Source of the DNA: Ktedonobacter sp. SOSP1-85
Lineage (GTDB): Bacteria; Chloroflexota; Ktedonobacteria; Ktedonobacterales; Ktedonobacteraceae
Assembly (NCBI RefSeq): GCF_016587415.1
Contig: NZ_BNJI01000001.1
Span: 1,403,501-1,467,500, forward strand
DNA: 64,000 bases
Reading direction: 5' to 3'
The notes under the pieces are model-generated. The model did no database searches, was not told the DNA's origin, and was given only the letters and a program-made list of their open reading frames with translations. Made by a program: the position numbers and the translations under genes. Shown here piece after piece: positions 34,264 through 43,748 of this stretch; position 1 is the stretch's first letter; the number at the start of each line of letters is the position of its first letter.

Positions 34264-37200
34264 TTATACCACAGGTTCGGCGGCAAACCAGTTCTTTCCA
34301 GACTTCATATCTACTTTTATCGGCACCTTCTGGGGCACCAATAACGTTCCAATCCCTTCCATAACCGCCTTCACCATCCGCTTCGCGCGCTCCAACTCCT
34401 CGACGGGCACCTCAAAGACAAGCTCGTCATGCACCTGCAAGATCATACGTGTCTTCATGCCATTTTGCAGGAAGGCATGCTGCAAACGCAACATGGCAAT
34501 CTTAATCAGGTCGGCGTTCGACCCCTGAATAGGCATGTTGACTGCCTCACGCTCCAGCGCCTGGCGCTCGACATGCGAGAGCACACGCATATCCGGGATA
34601 AAACGCTTGCGCCCAAAGCAGGTATTGACATACCCCTGCCGGCGCGCCTGCTCCAGCGTACTCTCCACGTAGACCTTGATATTGGGGAAGGTCTCATGAT
34701 AGCGCTTAATAAAGTCAGCCGCCTCGCCGGGACGCATCCCCGTTACCTGGGAGAGGCCATAGGCCGACTGCCCATAGAGCACGGCATATACCACCGTTTT
34801 CGCCAGACGCCGCTGATCTCGGGTCACCTCCTCCACCGGCACGCTAAAGAGGGAGGCCGCGGTAATGGTATGAATGTCCTCGCCCTGGTTAAAGGCCTCC
34901 ACCAGCCGTGGCTCATTCGTAATATTGGCCAGAATGCGCAGCTCGATCTGCGAATAATCAGCCGTCAACAGGACATAGCTGGGATCCGCAATAAAGGCGC
35001 GCCGAATCTGGCGGCCAAGCTCAGTACGCACGGGAATATTTTGCAGGTTTGGGTTACTGGAGGAGAGACGCCCACTGGAGGCAATCGTCTGGTTGAACGA
35101 GGTATAGACACGCCCCGTCTGGCGATCCATCAGGGTCTGTAAACCATCAATGTAGGTCGACTTGAGCTTGCTGAGCTGGCGGTACTCCAGCAATGAATCA
35201 ATAGCAGGATGCATACCACGCAAGTTCTCGATCACGTCCGCGCTCACAGAATAGCCTGTCTTGGTCTTCTTTCCCGCGGGCAGCTTCAATTCGACAAAGA
35301 GCACTTCGCCCAGTTGCTTAGGCGAGTTGACGTTAAAGTGATGCCCTACTGCGTCATAGATGGTCTGCTCCGCCTTCCGTAGTTGCTCATCGAGCTGTTC
35401 GCCAAACTCATGCAAAAACTCGGCATCAAGCGCGACACCATAGAGTTCCATCTGCATCAGCACCTTGATCAAAGGCATCTCAAGGCGATAGAACAGATCA
35501 AGCAAGTTATGCTTTTGCAGATCTTTATGCAAGGGAGCAACCAGGCGCAACGTCATATCGGCATCGCTACCCGCGTAGTCAGCGGCACGGCGGATGGGAA
35601 CCTGCGCCATACTAATCATCTTACTGCCGCTGCCGATCAGCTCCGTGATGGGTGTCATAAGGATGCTCAGGCGTTGAAAGGCTTGCTCTTTCAGGCCCAG
35701 ACCACGGCGTCCAGGCTCAATCAGGTAGGCGGCGAGCATGCTATCAAAGCTGAGTCCCTCCACCTGGATGCCGTAACGCAGCATGACGGCTATATCATAC
35801 TTTGCGTTATGCATGTACTTGCCAATGCTTGCATCTTCAAAGATGGGCTTGAGCTGCTCTAGAACACGCGGCAACGGTAACTGGGTCCCTGGTTCCTGCC
35901 CATCGACGGTGGTGATATGCCCGACGGGAATATAGTACGCCTCGCCAGGGGCCATTGCAAACGACAGGCCAACCAGGTCGGCCTTGCGCTGATCCTCAGA
36001 GGTCGTCTCAGTATCAAAGGCAAAGTGGCCCGCGCCACGCAAACTCTTCACCAGTACATCTAACCCTTCCTCAGAGTTAATGATCATGGTGCTCGTCGGC
36101 GGCTGCACATTGCTTTCTTCAAAGAAGAGCGAGGTCTCGACCAATGCAGGTCCTGGTAGGCGCAACTTGCGCGCAACCTCCGCACGCGGCTCTGGCGTAT
36201 TGAAGAGGCTTAACTGCATGGGGCCATCCTGCTCCTGCTCCTGAGTCTCAGGAAGTACTCTTGGCTCTGTCGCAACCCTGGCTTCCGCCGTAGAGGCAGG
36301 TGCTGTGGCTACATACTCGGGAGCTATCTCCTCACGCCCCGGTGGTTGCGGCAGAGGCAAGATGGGGACGATACCCAGCGGTGACGCTAAAATCAGGCGT
36401 TCGCGTTCATCTCCAGCAGCGGCTTCGCTGGCGGAGCGCGCATCCGGCTCTTCAAGCGTCTGAAGCCTTGAATCGCCCTCAGAGGTCACGCTGACACCTA
36501 GCTGACGGAAGAGCGCGAAGACGCGTTCGACCTGGTTGCGAAACTCAAGTTGGCGAAAGAGGGTTAAAATGCGCTCGCTGTCCACATGCGTCATGCGGCA
36601 CGCTTCAAGGTCCAGAGAGACGGGTGCATCGAGCACGATGGTCGCCAGAAACTTGCTCTGACGCCCCTGCTCCTCGCCCTCCTGCAACAGTTTCTGCTCC
36701 TTTGGCTTCAACTCACTGGCATGGGCGAGAATATTTTCCAGGTTGCCATACTCGACAATCAAGCGCGTAGCCGTCTTGGCGCCAATCCCCGCCACACCTG
36801 GAATATTATCTGACTTATCACCAACCAGGCCCTTATAGTCGATCAACTGGTGAGGAGCGAAGCCATAGCGTGCCTGGACTTCCTTCTCATCATACTCCAC
36901 GACTTCAGAAATACCGCGCTTGGCAACCTTCACTAACACCTGTTCATTGACCAGTTGCAGAGTATCCATATCCCCGGTATAGATAATGGTATCAACTCCC
37001 TGCGCCTTCGCCTGCACGGAGAGGGTTCCCAGCACATCGTCGGCCTCATAGCCATCTTTTTCGTAGATCTGAATGCCAAAGGCCTGCACCACCTCGCGAA
37101 TACGCGAAAATTGAGGGCGCATATTATCGGGGAGCGTTGGCCGGTGCGCCTTATACGGCGCGTATTGCTCATGCCGAAACGTCGGCGTCGGACGGTCAAA

Positions 37201-37389
37201 GGTCACCGCTATATAGTCTGGTCGCTCCTCCAATAATGCCTTCATCAGCATCGAGGTGAAGCCAAAGGTCGCATTGACTGGCTCGCCGCTACTCGTGGAA
37301 AGATCTTCAGGCACCGCGTGAAAGGCACGGTGAATAATGGCATGGCCGTCGATTAGTACGAGCTTCTTTCGCTTGTTTGCTTGTGTCAT
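34264..37389 (-). CDS. polA: DNA polymerase I
   Basis: 1041 residues from ATG 37389 (MTQANKRKKLVLIDGHAIIH); an upstream in-frame extension lacks family sequence. Three parts: 5'-3' exonuclease (about 1-290; IYTGDMDTLQLV, KGLVGDKSDNIPG), 3'-5' exonuclease (about 475-650; FAFDTETTSE, YAGSDADMTLRL, so the proofreading acids are kept) and polymerase (about 690-1041; TADYSQIELRILA, VYAVLYGQSAYGLSQ, LQVHDELVFEVP). An unusually long Glu/Pro/Ala-rich linker (about 325-440) joins the exonucleases. It is longer than E. coli Pol I because of that linker. Confidence 0.96.
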   Translation of the reverse strand: MTQANKRKKLVLIDGHAIIHRAFHAVPEDLSTSSGEPVNATFGFTSMLMKALLEERPDYIAVTFDRPTPTFRHEQYAPYKAHRPTLPDNMRPQFSRIREVVQAFGIQIYEKDGYEADDVLGTLSVQAKAQGVDTIIYTGDMDTLQLVNEQVLVKVAKRGISEVVEYDEKEVQARYGFAPHQLIDYKGLVGDKSDNIPGVAGIGAKTATRLIVEYGNLENILAHASELKPKEQKLLQEGEEQGRQSKFLATIVLDAPVSLDLEACRMTHVDSERILTLFRQLEFRNQVERVFALFRQLGVSVTSEGDSRLQTLEEPDARSASEAAAGDERERLILASPLGIVPILPLPQPPGREEIAPEYVATAPASTAEARVATEPRVLPETQEQEQDGPMQLSLFNTPEPRAEVARKLRLPGPALVETSLFFEESNVQPPTSTMIINSEEGLDVLVKSLRGAGHFAFDTETTSEDQRKADLVGLSFAMAPGEAYYIPVGHITTVDGQEPGTQLPLPRVLEQLKPIFEDASIGKYMHNAKYDIAVMLRYGIQVEGLSFDSMLAAYLIEPGRRGLGLKEQAFQRLSILMTPITELIGSGSKMISMAQVPIRRAADYAGSDADMTLRLVAPLHKDLQKHNLLDLFYRLEMPLIKVLMQMELYGVALDAEFLHEFGEQLDEQLRKAEQTIYDAVGHHFNVNSPKQLGEVLFVELKLPAGKKTKTGYSVSADVIENLRGMHPAIDSLLEYRQLSKLKSTYIDGLQTLMDRQTGRVYTSFNQTIASSGRLSSSNPNLQNIPVRTELGRQIRRAFIADPSYVLLTADYSQIELRILANITNEPRLVEAFNQGEDIHTITAASLFSVPVEEVTRDQRRLAKTVVYAVLYGQSAYGLSQVTGMRPGEAADFIKRYHETFPNIKVYVESTLEQARRQGYVNTCFGRKRFIPDMRVLSHVERQALEREAVNMPIQGSNADLIKIAMLRLQHAFLQNGMKTRMILQVHDELVFEVPVEELERAKRMVKAVMEGIGTLLVPQKVPIKVDMKSGKNWFAAEPVV

Positions 37390-37918
37390 CTTGAGAACCC
37401 CAACTCTCTCAACATCGTTTGTTGCCTCTCTAACTATTCTTTCTTGCGGGCGCGAAACTGGAAAGAGCCGTTTTTGTTTTGTGGCATATATTCGCGCCAA
37501 ACCAGCCAAACAAGCCAGCTTCTAGGGGATAGAGACTTTTGAAGCAGGCTCGGCATACTCCTCTACGCACTCCAACTCAAAGGCATCCGCAGTGCTATTT
37601 TTCTGATGATACCACACTAACCGTTGCAGTTAAGCATTGGTATACCGCACGTTTGCAGCCTAATACAACCCACGCTTGCCGAGAAAGCTGTAAATAGCCT
37701 TAATATCAGGATTGTACACGGGGAACAGATCACAATCAAGAAAGCTGGACTTTGAGGTACAAAACTTTTTCGTGTTCTTGACTATGTCAATTATTTTAGC
37801 TAATTTGACACTTCCAACACAAGTCAGCTACAGTCTATGTTAGACTAAAGCAAATCTAAAGCAGAGAGAGAGAACTCATGCCGAGTAAGAAGAAGGGGCT
37901 AGTGACGACTCCCCACGG

Positions 37919-39136
37919 CTACAAGCCGGGGGCTTCTGGAATGACTCGGCCTGCTCGTCCACAGGCTTGACGTGCATTTGCTAAGATATTGAGGCTTCCA
38001 TTGTGGTCGCGGTGGATGACCAGACCACACTGGGGGCACTCGTAGACCCGCACTGACAGCGGCATCGGTTGACGACAACCGCAAGCAGAACAGGTCTGGG
38101 ACGTATACGCCGGGTTGACTTTCACGACCTGCCTCCCAGCTTCTTCCGCTTTGGCGAGCAAGCGCATGAAAAACTGTGACCACGACGCATCGGCGATCGA
38201 TTTCGCAAGGCGCGGGTTTTTGACCATATTGCGCACGACGAGCGCTTCCACAGCAATGAAGCCAAAGCGGGCGACCAGTTTGCACACTTCTTGCTCAATG
38301 AAGTTTTTGCGTCGATTGGCAATCCGCTCGTGCGTGCGCGCAACAATTTTGCGTTTCTTGTCGCGCTCTTTGCTTCCCTTGGCAGCTTTGGAGAGTTTGC
38401 GTTGGGCGCGCGCCAGCCTTGCTTCGTCCTCGCGAAAAAAGCGGGGATTGGCGATCTCTTCCGCTGTGCTCAAGTAGGCAAAGGTTTTCAAGCCAACATC
38501 AATGCCGACTTCTTTCTCTGAAGGCGGCATGTGGCTCTCCTGGGTCTGTTTCGGAGAGCCTTCCACTGTGATATTCACAAACCATTTGCCCGTCGGAGTG
38601 CGTTTGACAATCGCTGTCTTGGGGGTTCCTGTGATCGGGCGATGCAGAACCATTTTCACCTGACCGAATTTTGCCAGTTCCAGCATCCCTCGGTTCTTCT
38701 GGCCCTGGGTATGGATCTTGAAGCTATTGCCATATTGTTTGAAGGTCAGCGAATGATAGCGAAAACGTGATTTAAAGCGGGGAAAGCCCGGGGTTTTTCC
38801 TTCTTCGACACGCTGAAAGAACGCGGCAAAGGCCAGATCCACCCGCTTCACCACATCCTGGAGCACCTGGGAGGGCACAAGAGCCAGATCTGGGCGAACT
38901 TCTTTGCAGCCGGGCAACTCGGCACATTGATCCTCATACGAGAGAGACCTCCCTGCGATGCGATAGGCGCTTTTGCGTTCATCGAGAGCCGCATTATAGA
39001 CTTCACAGCAGAGCGTCAGCCATGCTTCCAATGTTCGCTCTTGCTTGTGTGTCGGATAGAGCCTGAACTGGTAGGTTCTGGTCGGCTTTTTCTCTTTTGG
39101 TGGTTTCTCTCGCTTAGACATGCTTTTGTTGCTCAA
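37919..39136 (-). CDS. tnpB: RNA-guided nuclease TnpB of the complete IS605
   Basis: 405 residues. RuvC acids: Asp in VGIDVGLKT, Glu in FIAVEALVVRNM, Asp in VIHRDHNGSLN; zinc ribbon CSACGCRQP...CPQCG. The N-terminus (TYQFRLYPTHKQERTLEAWL) is typical. The 3' end reaches the right-end hairpin, so the guide RNA likely overlaps its tail. The 5' end overlaps tnpA by 23 nt, giving translational coupling. It appears intact. Confidence 0.92.
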   Translation of the reverse strand: MSNKSMSKREKPPKEKKPTRTYQFRLYPTHKQERTLEAWLTLCCEVYNAALDERKSAYRIAGRSLSYEDQCAELPGCKEVRPDLALVPSQVLQDVVKRVDLAFAAFFQRVEEGKTPGFPRFKSRFRYHSLTFKQYGNSFKIHTQGQKNRGMLELAKFGQVKMVLHRPITGTPKTAIVKRTPTGKWFVNITVEGSPKQTQESHMPPSEKEVGIDVGLKTFAYLSTAEEIANPRFFREDEARLARAQRKLSKAAKGSKERDKKRKIVARTHERIANRRKNFIEQEVCKLVARFGFIAVEALVVRNMVKNPRLAKSIADASWSQFFMRLLAKAEEAGRQVVKVNPAYTSQTCSACGCRQPMPLSVRVYECPQCGLVIHRDHNGSLNILANARQACGRAGRVIPEAPGL

Positions 39137-39512
39137 TATACTGCTTGATCAAGGAGAGGAGCGCTCCCCCAGTTGTTCCGACAAAATAGGAATTCGTCCA
39201 CAAGCTCGGCAAGCGGCGTTTCAACGCAGGAAATTCCTGTCGCAGAACCCGGGAGGAACGTCCTTTGATGAGCTTTATTAGGCGGTGAATGCCGAACTGA
39301 GGATCGACACTGACCAGCAGATGCACGTGATCAGGCATGATTTCCAGTTCTTCCACCTCGGCCTGGCATTCCTGACACACCTGGGCAATGATCTCTTTCA
39401 GGCGTGTTTCAATTGGCCCGATCAACACGTTTCGCCGATATTTCGGGCACCAGACCACATGGTAGTGGCAACTATAATACACGTTCCGGTTGCTCTTGTA
39501 GGTTTCACTCAT
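39114..39512 (-). CDS. tnpA: Y1 tyrosine transposase TnpA (IS200-like)
   Basis: A 132-residue HUH-superfamily transposase acting on single-stranded DNA ends. The HUH pair is His62/His64 (MPDHVHLLVSVD) and the nucleophile is Tyr125 in LIKQYIEQQ. Length and sequence (YHVVWCPKYRRNVL) are typical. It is the first gene of the element, overlapping tnpB. As the only Y1 transposase in the window it is the candidate mover for the related non-autonomous elements. Confidence 0.95.
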   Translation of the reverse strand: MSETYKSNRNVYYSCHYHVVWCPKYRRNVLIGPIETRLKEIIAQVCQECQAEVEELEIMPDHVHLLVSVDPQFGIHRLIKLIKGRSSRVLRQEFPALKRRLPSLWTNSYFVGTTGGALLSLIKQYIEQQKHV

Positions 39513-39827
39513 CGCATACAGTATACAGCTAAGAGCTATCTGCCGTCAAGAACATTTGTTCGCATCATCTGTTTCCCTCCACACCCTCGCCCCGAAAAAG
39601 GAACGCCGCTTTCATCCCCATGACTGAAGTTCAGGGGCTTTCAGCGGCGGTATGGGGTAAACCTTAAAGAGCAAATCGCTACAGGATACTATACTGCACA
39701 AGAGGCACAAAAGAAACTTGGTATGATCAGAGACATGTTCAACAATCACGTCAAGCAAGGGACTATCAAGAAGACAACCTTCGTTGGAACACATGGCTAC
39801 TACAAGAAGACCAAAATAGACGCTTTA

Positions 39828-39915
39828 GCAGACTCGCCACAAGATGAAAATGGGCAAGCGGGTTGGATGAAAGAAGAAGCTTCGCGCCTTTGGCGGAGGA
39901 ATGTCAGTGGGTTTG
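39828..39915 (+). pseudogene. Short tnpB right-end remnant
   Basis: GGGCAAGCGGGTTGGATGAA followed by GAAGAAGC, a GCGCC/GGCGG stem and GAATGTCAG resembles the last 80 nt of the 22-23 kb tnpB element. It is fused in frame to the end of the broken HTH gene. Confidence 0.55.
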
Positions 39916-39947
39916 CGCCAATATGTATATTTTGCGCCTATATGTAT
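39912..39947. repeat. Two 17-bp direct repeats upstream of the excisionase-like gene
   Basis: TTTGCGCCAATATGTAT and TTTGCGCCTATATGTAT occur 19 nt apart, followed by AGTATAGTTAGC. They look like tandem sites for a DNA-binding protein, possibly the small HTH protein encoded 260 nt downstream. Confidence 0.5.
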
Positions 39948-40210
39948 AGTATAGTTAGCTGGCAGGCAGTGTTGTATGTAGTTTCGTTGCGTCATCAGTT
40001 ACGCAAGGAGAGAGACAGACAACTTGAAAACAATAGAGTACCATGCTAGGACTCTTACAGCAACTGTCAGTGCAGCGATGTTTGACAGCCCTTGATGGTA
40101 ATACCCACCATCAGCCTCCTGGAGGAGGGCTTGAGGGAAACAAAGGTGTTTTTCAGAAAAGTAGTGCACTCGCTGAAGGAGCGCGCCAGATTAACATAGG
40201 AGATGGCATA

Positions 40211-40414
40211 ATGGTAGAAGACGCAAGAGAAGAGCTGTTGACCGTTCGCGAAGTAGCTCGCCGCCTGCGTGTAGACGACACAACAGTGCGCCGTTGGATC
40301 AAGAGTGGAGCGTTAGAAGCGATCACCCTGCCCCATCGTGGGAAACGCCAGGCATACCGCATCAAGAAATCGACGCTCGATCAACTACTTAACAGCTCAG
40401 TGCCTATCGAGTAA
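40211..40414 (+). CDS. Excisionase-like HTH protein
   Basis: 67 residues. The whole protein is one MerR-like/excisionase helix-turn-helix: ELLTVREVARRLRVDDTTVR, then RWIKSGALEAI, GKRQAYRIKKSTLDQLL. ATG 40211 has GGAGA upstream. An upstream in-frame start at 40043 would add 56 low-complexity residues and is disfavoured. Such proteins act in excision, plasmid control or as small regulators; no integrase is adjacent. The 300 nt before it contain the direct repeats and no other gene. Confidence 0.8.
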   Translation: MVEDAREELLTVREVARRLRVDDTTVRRWIKSGALEAITLPHRGKRQAYRIKKSTLDQLLNSSVPIE

Positions 40415-40471
40415 TGTCGTTAGTACGTCATCGCATTTAATCCACACATTTACCCATGCCGAACAACACGC

Positions 40472-40498
40472 AACGGAGGCATAGTTGATGCCTCCGTT
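40472..40498 (+). terminator. Terminator of the excisionase-like gene
   Basis: AACGGAGGCAT pairs with ATGCCTCCGTT around a 5-nt loop, followed by TCTTTTTTCT. Confidence 0.8.
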
Positions 40499-40734
40499 CT
40501 TCTTTTTTCTCCAACATTACCTCAACAAGATCAACCCGCCTTTCGCCGCTCTCTATCCACAATGTATTTTTTCTCCATACCAATCGACCAGCGATAGGTC
40601 CATTTTAAGAACACCTATTGAATTTAGTCTATACATACAAGGGATACACTGAATACAGGGAGAGCGTTATCATACCAACGCTACAAGTGGTAGGCAATAC
40701 TTCAATGTCTCAGGAGGAGAAGGGATCTTTTTCT

Positions 40735-41721
40735 ATGAAAATTGCAATCACGGGTGGAGCAGGATTTTTAGGTAGCCATCTTACAACAGCATATCTTGAT
40801 GCTGGACATAACGTTATTGTCATTGATAATCTTAACAATGGTTCAGTAAACGCGGTTGACCCACGCGCCCGCTTTTATCAAATAGATATTCGCGACGAAA
40901 AACTCCGCGCTATTTTAGCGAACGAGCGCCCCGATGTGGTCACTCATCACGTCAATCAACATCTGTATGAAGTGCCACTGGCACAATCGCTTCTGGATGC
41001 AGATACCCACATTCGCGGACTGCTGCATGTGCTCGACAGCTGTGTGAATGCCTCTGTACGCAAGTTTATCTTCGCCTCGGGCGGCAATACGCTCTATGGA
41101 CCAGTCGGCGAGGAGTACCTCCCACTCAGCGAGGAGACCCCTTTACAGCCACGCCAACCCGCCGATATTAGCCGGGCCGCGGGAGAATGGTATGTTCGTT
41201 ACTACAGCCAGCAGCACGGCTTAACTCACACCATTCTTCGCTACGCCGATGTCTATGGCGGCAATGGGAAGATCAATAATCCACACCCGCTCAATTATTT
41301 CCTGCATATGCTCAGTGAGGGACGGCGCCCCATTATTCGCGGCACAGGAGAGAGCATGCACGACCACATCGCTATTGATGACGTCATGCAGGCGAATCTG
41401 CAAGTCCTGACGCGCGGCAATAACCATACGCTGCACATCAGTCGTGGTGAGGGCTATACCCTCAAACAGCTATACCTGCTGGCCGCCCAGGCCCTCGGCA
41501 GTGATATCGAGCCAGTCTACATCTCAGGCGCGCTGGCCGAGGATTCCGCCATCATACTTGATAACACGCGCGCCCGCCAGGTCCTTGACTGGCAGCCCAG
41601 AGTCTCAATCCAGGAGGGCATTACGCACCTCCTACGCGTGCAGCAGCAGGCCCAGGACGCCTTAAACCAGCAACCTCAATTCGCGCAAGTCAGCAGACAC
41701 TCCTCTCTGGCACATGTTTAA
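40735..41721 (+). CDS. NAD-dependent epimerase/dehydratase-like protein, active site altered
   Basis: 328 residues from ATG 40735, with AGGAGGAGAA upstream. The Rossmann loop is intact (ITGGAGFLGSH, Asp31) and the fold continues as in UDP-glucose 4-epimerases (FASGGNTLYG, RYADVYGG, HDHIAIDDV). But the catalytic YxxxK is missing: the usual PYGxSKxxxE stretch reads PADISRAAGE, with Ala143 for Tyr and Arg147 for Lys. It probably binds NAD and a nucleotide sugar without normal catalysis, or uses another mechanism. No sugar operon surrounds it. Confidence 0.85.
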   Translation: MKIAITGGAGFLGSHLTTAYLDAGHNVIVIDNLNNGSVNAVDPRARFYQIDIRDEKLRAILANERPDVVTHHVNQHLYEVPLAQSLLDADTHIRGLLHVLDSCVNASVRKFIFASGGNTLYGPVGEEYLPLSEETPLQPRQPADISRAAGEWYVRYYSQQHGLTHTILRYADVYGGNGKINNPHPLNYFLHMLSEGRRPIIRGTGESMHDHIAIDDVMQANLQVLTRGNNHTLHISRGEGYTLKQLYLLAAQALGSDIEPVYISGALAEDSAIILDNTRARQVLDWQPRVSIQEGITHLLRVQQQAQDALNQQPQFAQVSRHSSLAHV

Positions 41722-41745
41722 GGCGACATCCTCTCTGGCAGAGAA

Positions 41746-41797
41746 GTGGAAAAGGCAGAAGACCCAACACTGGGCCGTCTGCCTTTTTCCGCTCCAC
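41746..41797 (+). terminator. Terminator of the epimerase-like gene
   Basis: GTGGAAAAGGCAGA pairs imperfectly with TCTGCCTTTTTCCGCTCCAC, with an inner CCCA/TGGG stem. The remaining DNA to 41963 is AT-rich and gene-free. Confidence 0.65.
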
Positions 41798-41963
41798 ACT
41801 TTTGAGGCTACTAGCCACTTCGAGCTATTTCTCCACCTTTTCTTGACTCATAATCATCACCAGTGTGATATATATTTAAAATAGAAAGCAAAAAATACAG
41901 ATACAATAAAAATTACGTCAGACAAACAGATATATAAGCTATTTAGGAGCCACACATAACCTC

Positions 41964-43058
41964 ATGGACACGCCTATTACTATAGACCTTTACAGTGACA
42001 CCGTGACTAAACCCACGCCTGAGATGCGTCGCTATATGTGCGAGGCCGAGGTAGGCGATGAGCAATTGGGAGAAGATCCCACGGTTCATCGCTTGCAGGA
42101 CATGATCGCGCAGCTTCTTGGCAAGGAGGCGGCCCTCTACCTCCCCTCTGGTACCATGTGCAACCAGGCGGCCTATGCCGTTCACTGCCAGCCTGGCGAC
42201 GAGATCCTGATGGATAAGACCGCCCATCCCCTGCACTTTGAGGGTGGCGGCCCCACCCCCCTGAGAGGCATTCTTGTTCGCCCCCTGGAGGGTGAGCGCG
42301 GCGTCTTTAGCGCGCAACAACTGGAGGAGGGGCTGCGCAAACGAGATCGCTATAATCCACGCAGCCGCCTCATCTCCGTCGAGCAGACAGCGAACCTCGG
42401 CGGCGGCCGTTGCTGGCCGCTCGAAACCATCCGCGAGGTCTGCGAGAGCGCACACCAGCATGGGTTGGCAACGCATATGGATGGCGCCCGCCTGCTCAAC
42501 GCGGTCGTGGCCACTGGCATCCCCGCCCATGAATACGCACACTCATTTGATAGTCTCTGGATCGACCTGAGCAAGGGACTGGGTGCCCCTGTAGGCGGTG
42601 TGCTGGCTGGCTCCCGCGAGTTCATCAACGAGGCATGGCGCTATAAGCAGCTCTTTGGGGGAGCGATGCGCCAGGCAGGAATCATCGCGGCCGCGGGCGT
42701 CTATGCTCTAGAACACCATGTCGAGCGCCTGGCAGAGGATCACCAGAACGCTCAGCGCCTGGCGCGTGGCCTGGCGAAACTACCCAGGCTCTTCTTAAAT
42801 CCCGAAGAGGTCGAGACCAATATTGTGCTCTTCGATGTGACTGAGACAGGGCTTGACGCGACCCAGTTTGTGGCACTGGTCAAACAGGAGGCAGGCATTC
42901 GCTTTAGCGCCATGGGTCCCGTGCTGATACGCGCCGTCACGCACCTGGGCATTACCGAGCAGGATATCGACAAGACTATTCAAGCGGTTGGACGACTTTT
43001 GCGTGGCAAGACACTGGCCTACACTGGCACCACAGGCTCGCACACCGGCGCCTACTAG
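41964..43058 (+). CDS. ltaE: Low-specificity L-threonine aldolase
   Basis: A 364-residue PLP enzyme cleaving threonine/allo-threonine to glycine and acetaldehyde. Family marks: [16 protein letters not shown] at the start, [35 protein letters not shown] and the PLP Lys in [13 protein letters not shown]. Length is usual. ATG 41964 has AGGAG (in TTTAGGAGCC) upstream. Monocistronic, convergent with ybaK. Confidence 0.93.
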   Translation: MDTPITIDLYSDTVTKPTPEMRRYMCEAEVGDEQLGEDPTVHRLQDMIAQLLGKEAALYLPSGTMCNQAAYAVHCQPGDEILMDKTAHPLHFEGGGPTPLRGILVRPLEGERGVFSAQQLEEGLRKRDRYNPRSRLISVEQTANLGGGRCWPLETIREVCESAHQHGLATHMDGARLLNAVVATGIPAHEYAHSFDSLWIDLSKGLGAPVGGVLAGSREFINEAWRYKQLFGGAMRQAGIIAAAGVYALEHHVERLAEDHQNAQRLARGLAKLPRLFLNPEEVETNIVLFDVTETGLDATQFVALVKQEAGIRFSAMGPVLIRAVTHLGITEQDIDKTIQAVGRLLRGKTLAYTGTTGSHTGAY

Positions 43059-43068
43059 AGTAATGCGG

Positions 43069-43143
43069 CGCTGCTCAAGCACGCACCTACATATGAAGAC
43101 GGGTGCGACACGCTATTATATGTAGACACGTGATTGAGCAGCG
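43069..43143. terminator. Bidirectional hairpin between convergent genes
   Basis: CGCTGCTCAAGCACG pairs with CGTGATTGAGCAGCG (one mismatch), with an inner CTACATAT/ATATGTAG stem. It lies between the threonine aldolase and ybaK stops. Confidence 0.6.
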
Positions 43144-43156
43144 TTGGGCAACTTCC

Positions 43157-43651
43157 TCATTCAGCCGCCTGGGCGGCATGGAGCCATTGTGCACCTGTGA
43201 CCTGGAGCAGGTCTGCGACGCGCAGTTGTAGATCAACTCCGCGCTGCCCACCACTGACAAGAATTTCCTCAAACGCCTGTGCGCTACGATCAAGATAGAC
43301 CGAAAACGGCTTTTGCAGGAGAGCCAGGGCCGAGATACCCCCAACCTTCAGACCCGTCAGTTTCTCGGCCTGCATATGGCTGGCCATGCGCACCCCTTTT
43401 ATGTCCAGTTCTCGTGCCACCAGGCGTAGGTCAACCTCGCAATTGGCCGGCACCATGAGCAGGAATGGGCGCCCCTGTAAGTCATCTTCGCGCAGCAATA
43501 CCAGTGTCTTAAACACTTGCTCAGGTGGCAGGCCCAGCGTCTGCGCCACCTGCTGGGCGTCTCGAATGCTGTCATCGAAGGTATGTACAGTGTAAGCAAC
43601 TTTTTTTGCGTCCAGGGCACGCATCGCCTGGGTACGAACTCCCTTTGCCAT
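43157..43651 (-). CDS. ybaK: YbaK/EbsC-type aminoacyl-tRNA deacylase
   Basis: 164 residues from ATG 43651 (MAKGVRTQAMRALDAKKVAY); an upstream in-frame ATG at 43690 would add 13 atypical residues. It has the YbaK/ProX fold pattern: VFKTLVLL, FLLMVPANCEVDL, GYxxGGxSP-like region here GLKVGGISALAL. YbaK hydrolyses mischarged Cys-tRNA(Pro). The conserved Lys of the family is in QVFKTLVL. 57 nt downstream of the nucleotidyltransferase gene on the same strand, possibly co-transcribed. Confidence 0.9.
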   Translation of the reverse strand: MAKGVRTQAMRALDAKKVAYTVHTFDDSIRDAQQVAQTLGLPPEQVFKTLVLLREDDLQGRPFLLMVPANCEVDLRLVARELDIKGVRMASHMQAEKLTGLKVGGISALALLQKPFSVYLDRSAQAFEEILVSGGQRGVDLQLRVADLLQVTGAQWLHAAQAAE

Positions 43652-43748
43652 TGCCTGCGAAACTCCTTGCACAAAAACAGAAGAAGCCATTCTCCCCTGA
43701 AGCGGGAGAACAGCCCCTCATGATAACCTCTATCAAAAACATGTATGG

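Larger units (their letters stand above)
37893..39653 (-). mobile_element. Complete IS605-family element (tnpA + tnpB)
   Basis: The left end (39595-39652, read on the minus strand) has GCCGC and CCCC/GGGG stems and GCGGCGTTCCTTT, as in the 15.4-kb element. The right end near 37893-37935 has the AAGCCCCCGGCTTGTAGCC stem. It carries both genes and is the only complete element of the group here. It could supply transposase in trans to the tnpB-only, IscB and ORF-less elements. Confidence 0.8.
37878..39840 (+). pseudogene. HTH gene split by IS605 insertion
   Basis: A 5' piece (37878-37898) reads MPSKKKG after GAGAGAGAG and runs into the right end of the IS605 element. Past its left end the same strand resumes at about 39656 with NLKEQIATGYYTAQEAQKK, then LGMIRDMFNNHVKQGTIKK and GTHGYYKKTKIDALAD. 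This resembles a small helix-turn-helix DNA-binding protein (MerR/excisionase style). Its 3' end is replaced at about 39830 by a tnpB tail remnant. Without the insertion the two pieces would give one frame. AT-rich DNA upstream (37560-37877) contains a TTGACA at 37805 but no other gene. Confidence 0.6.
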
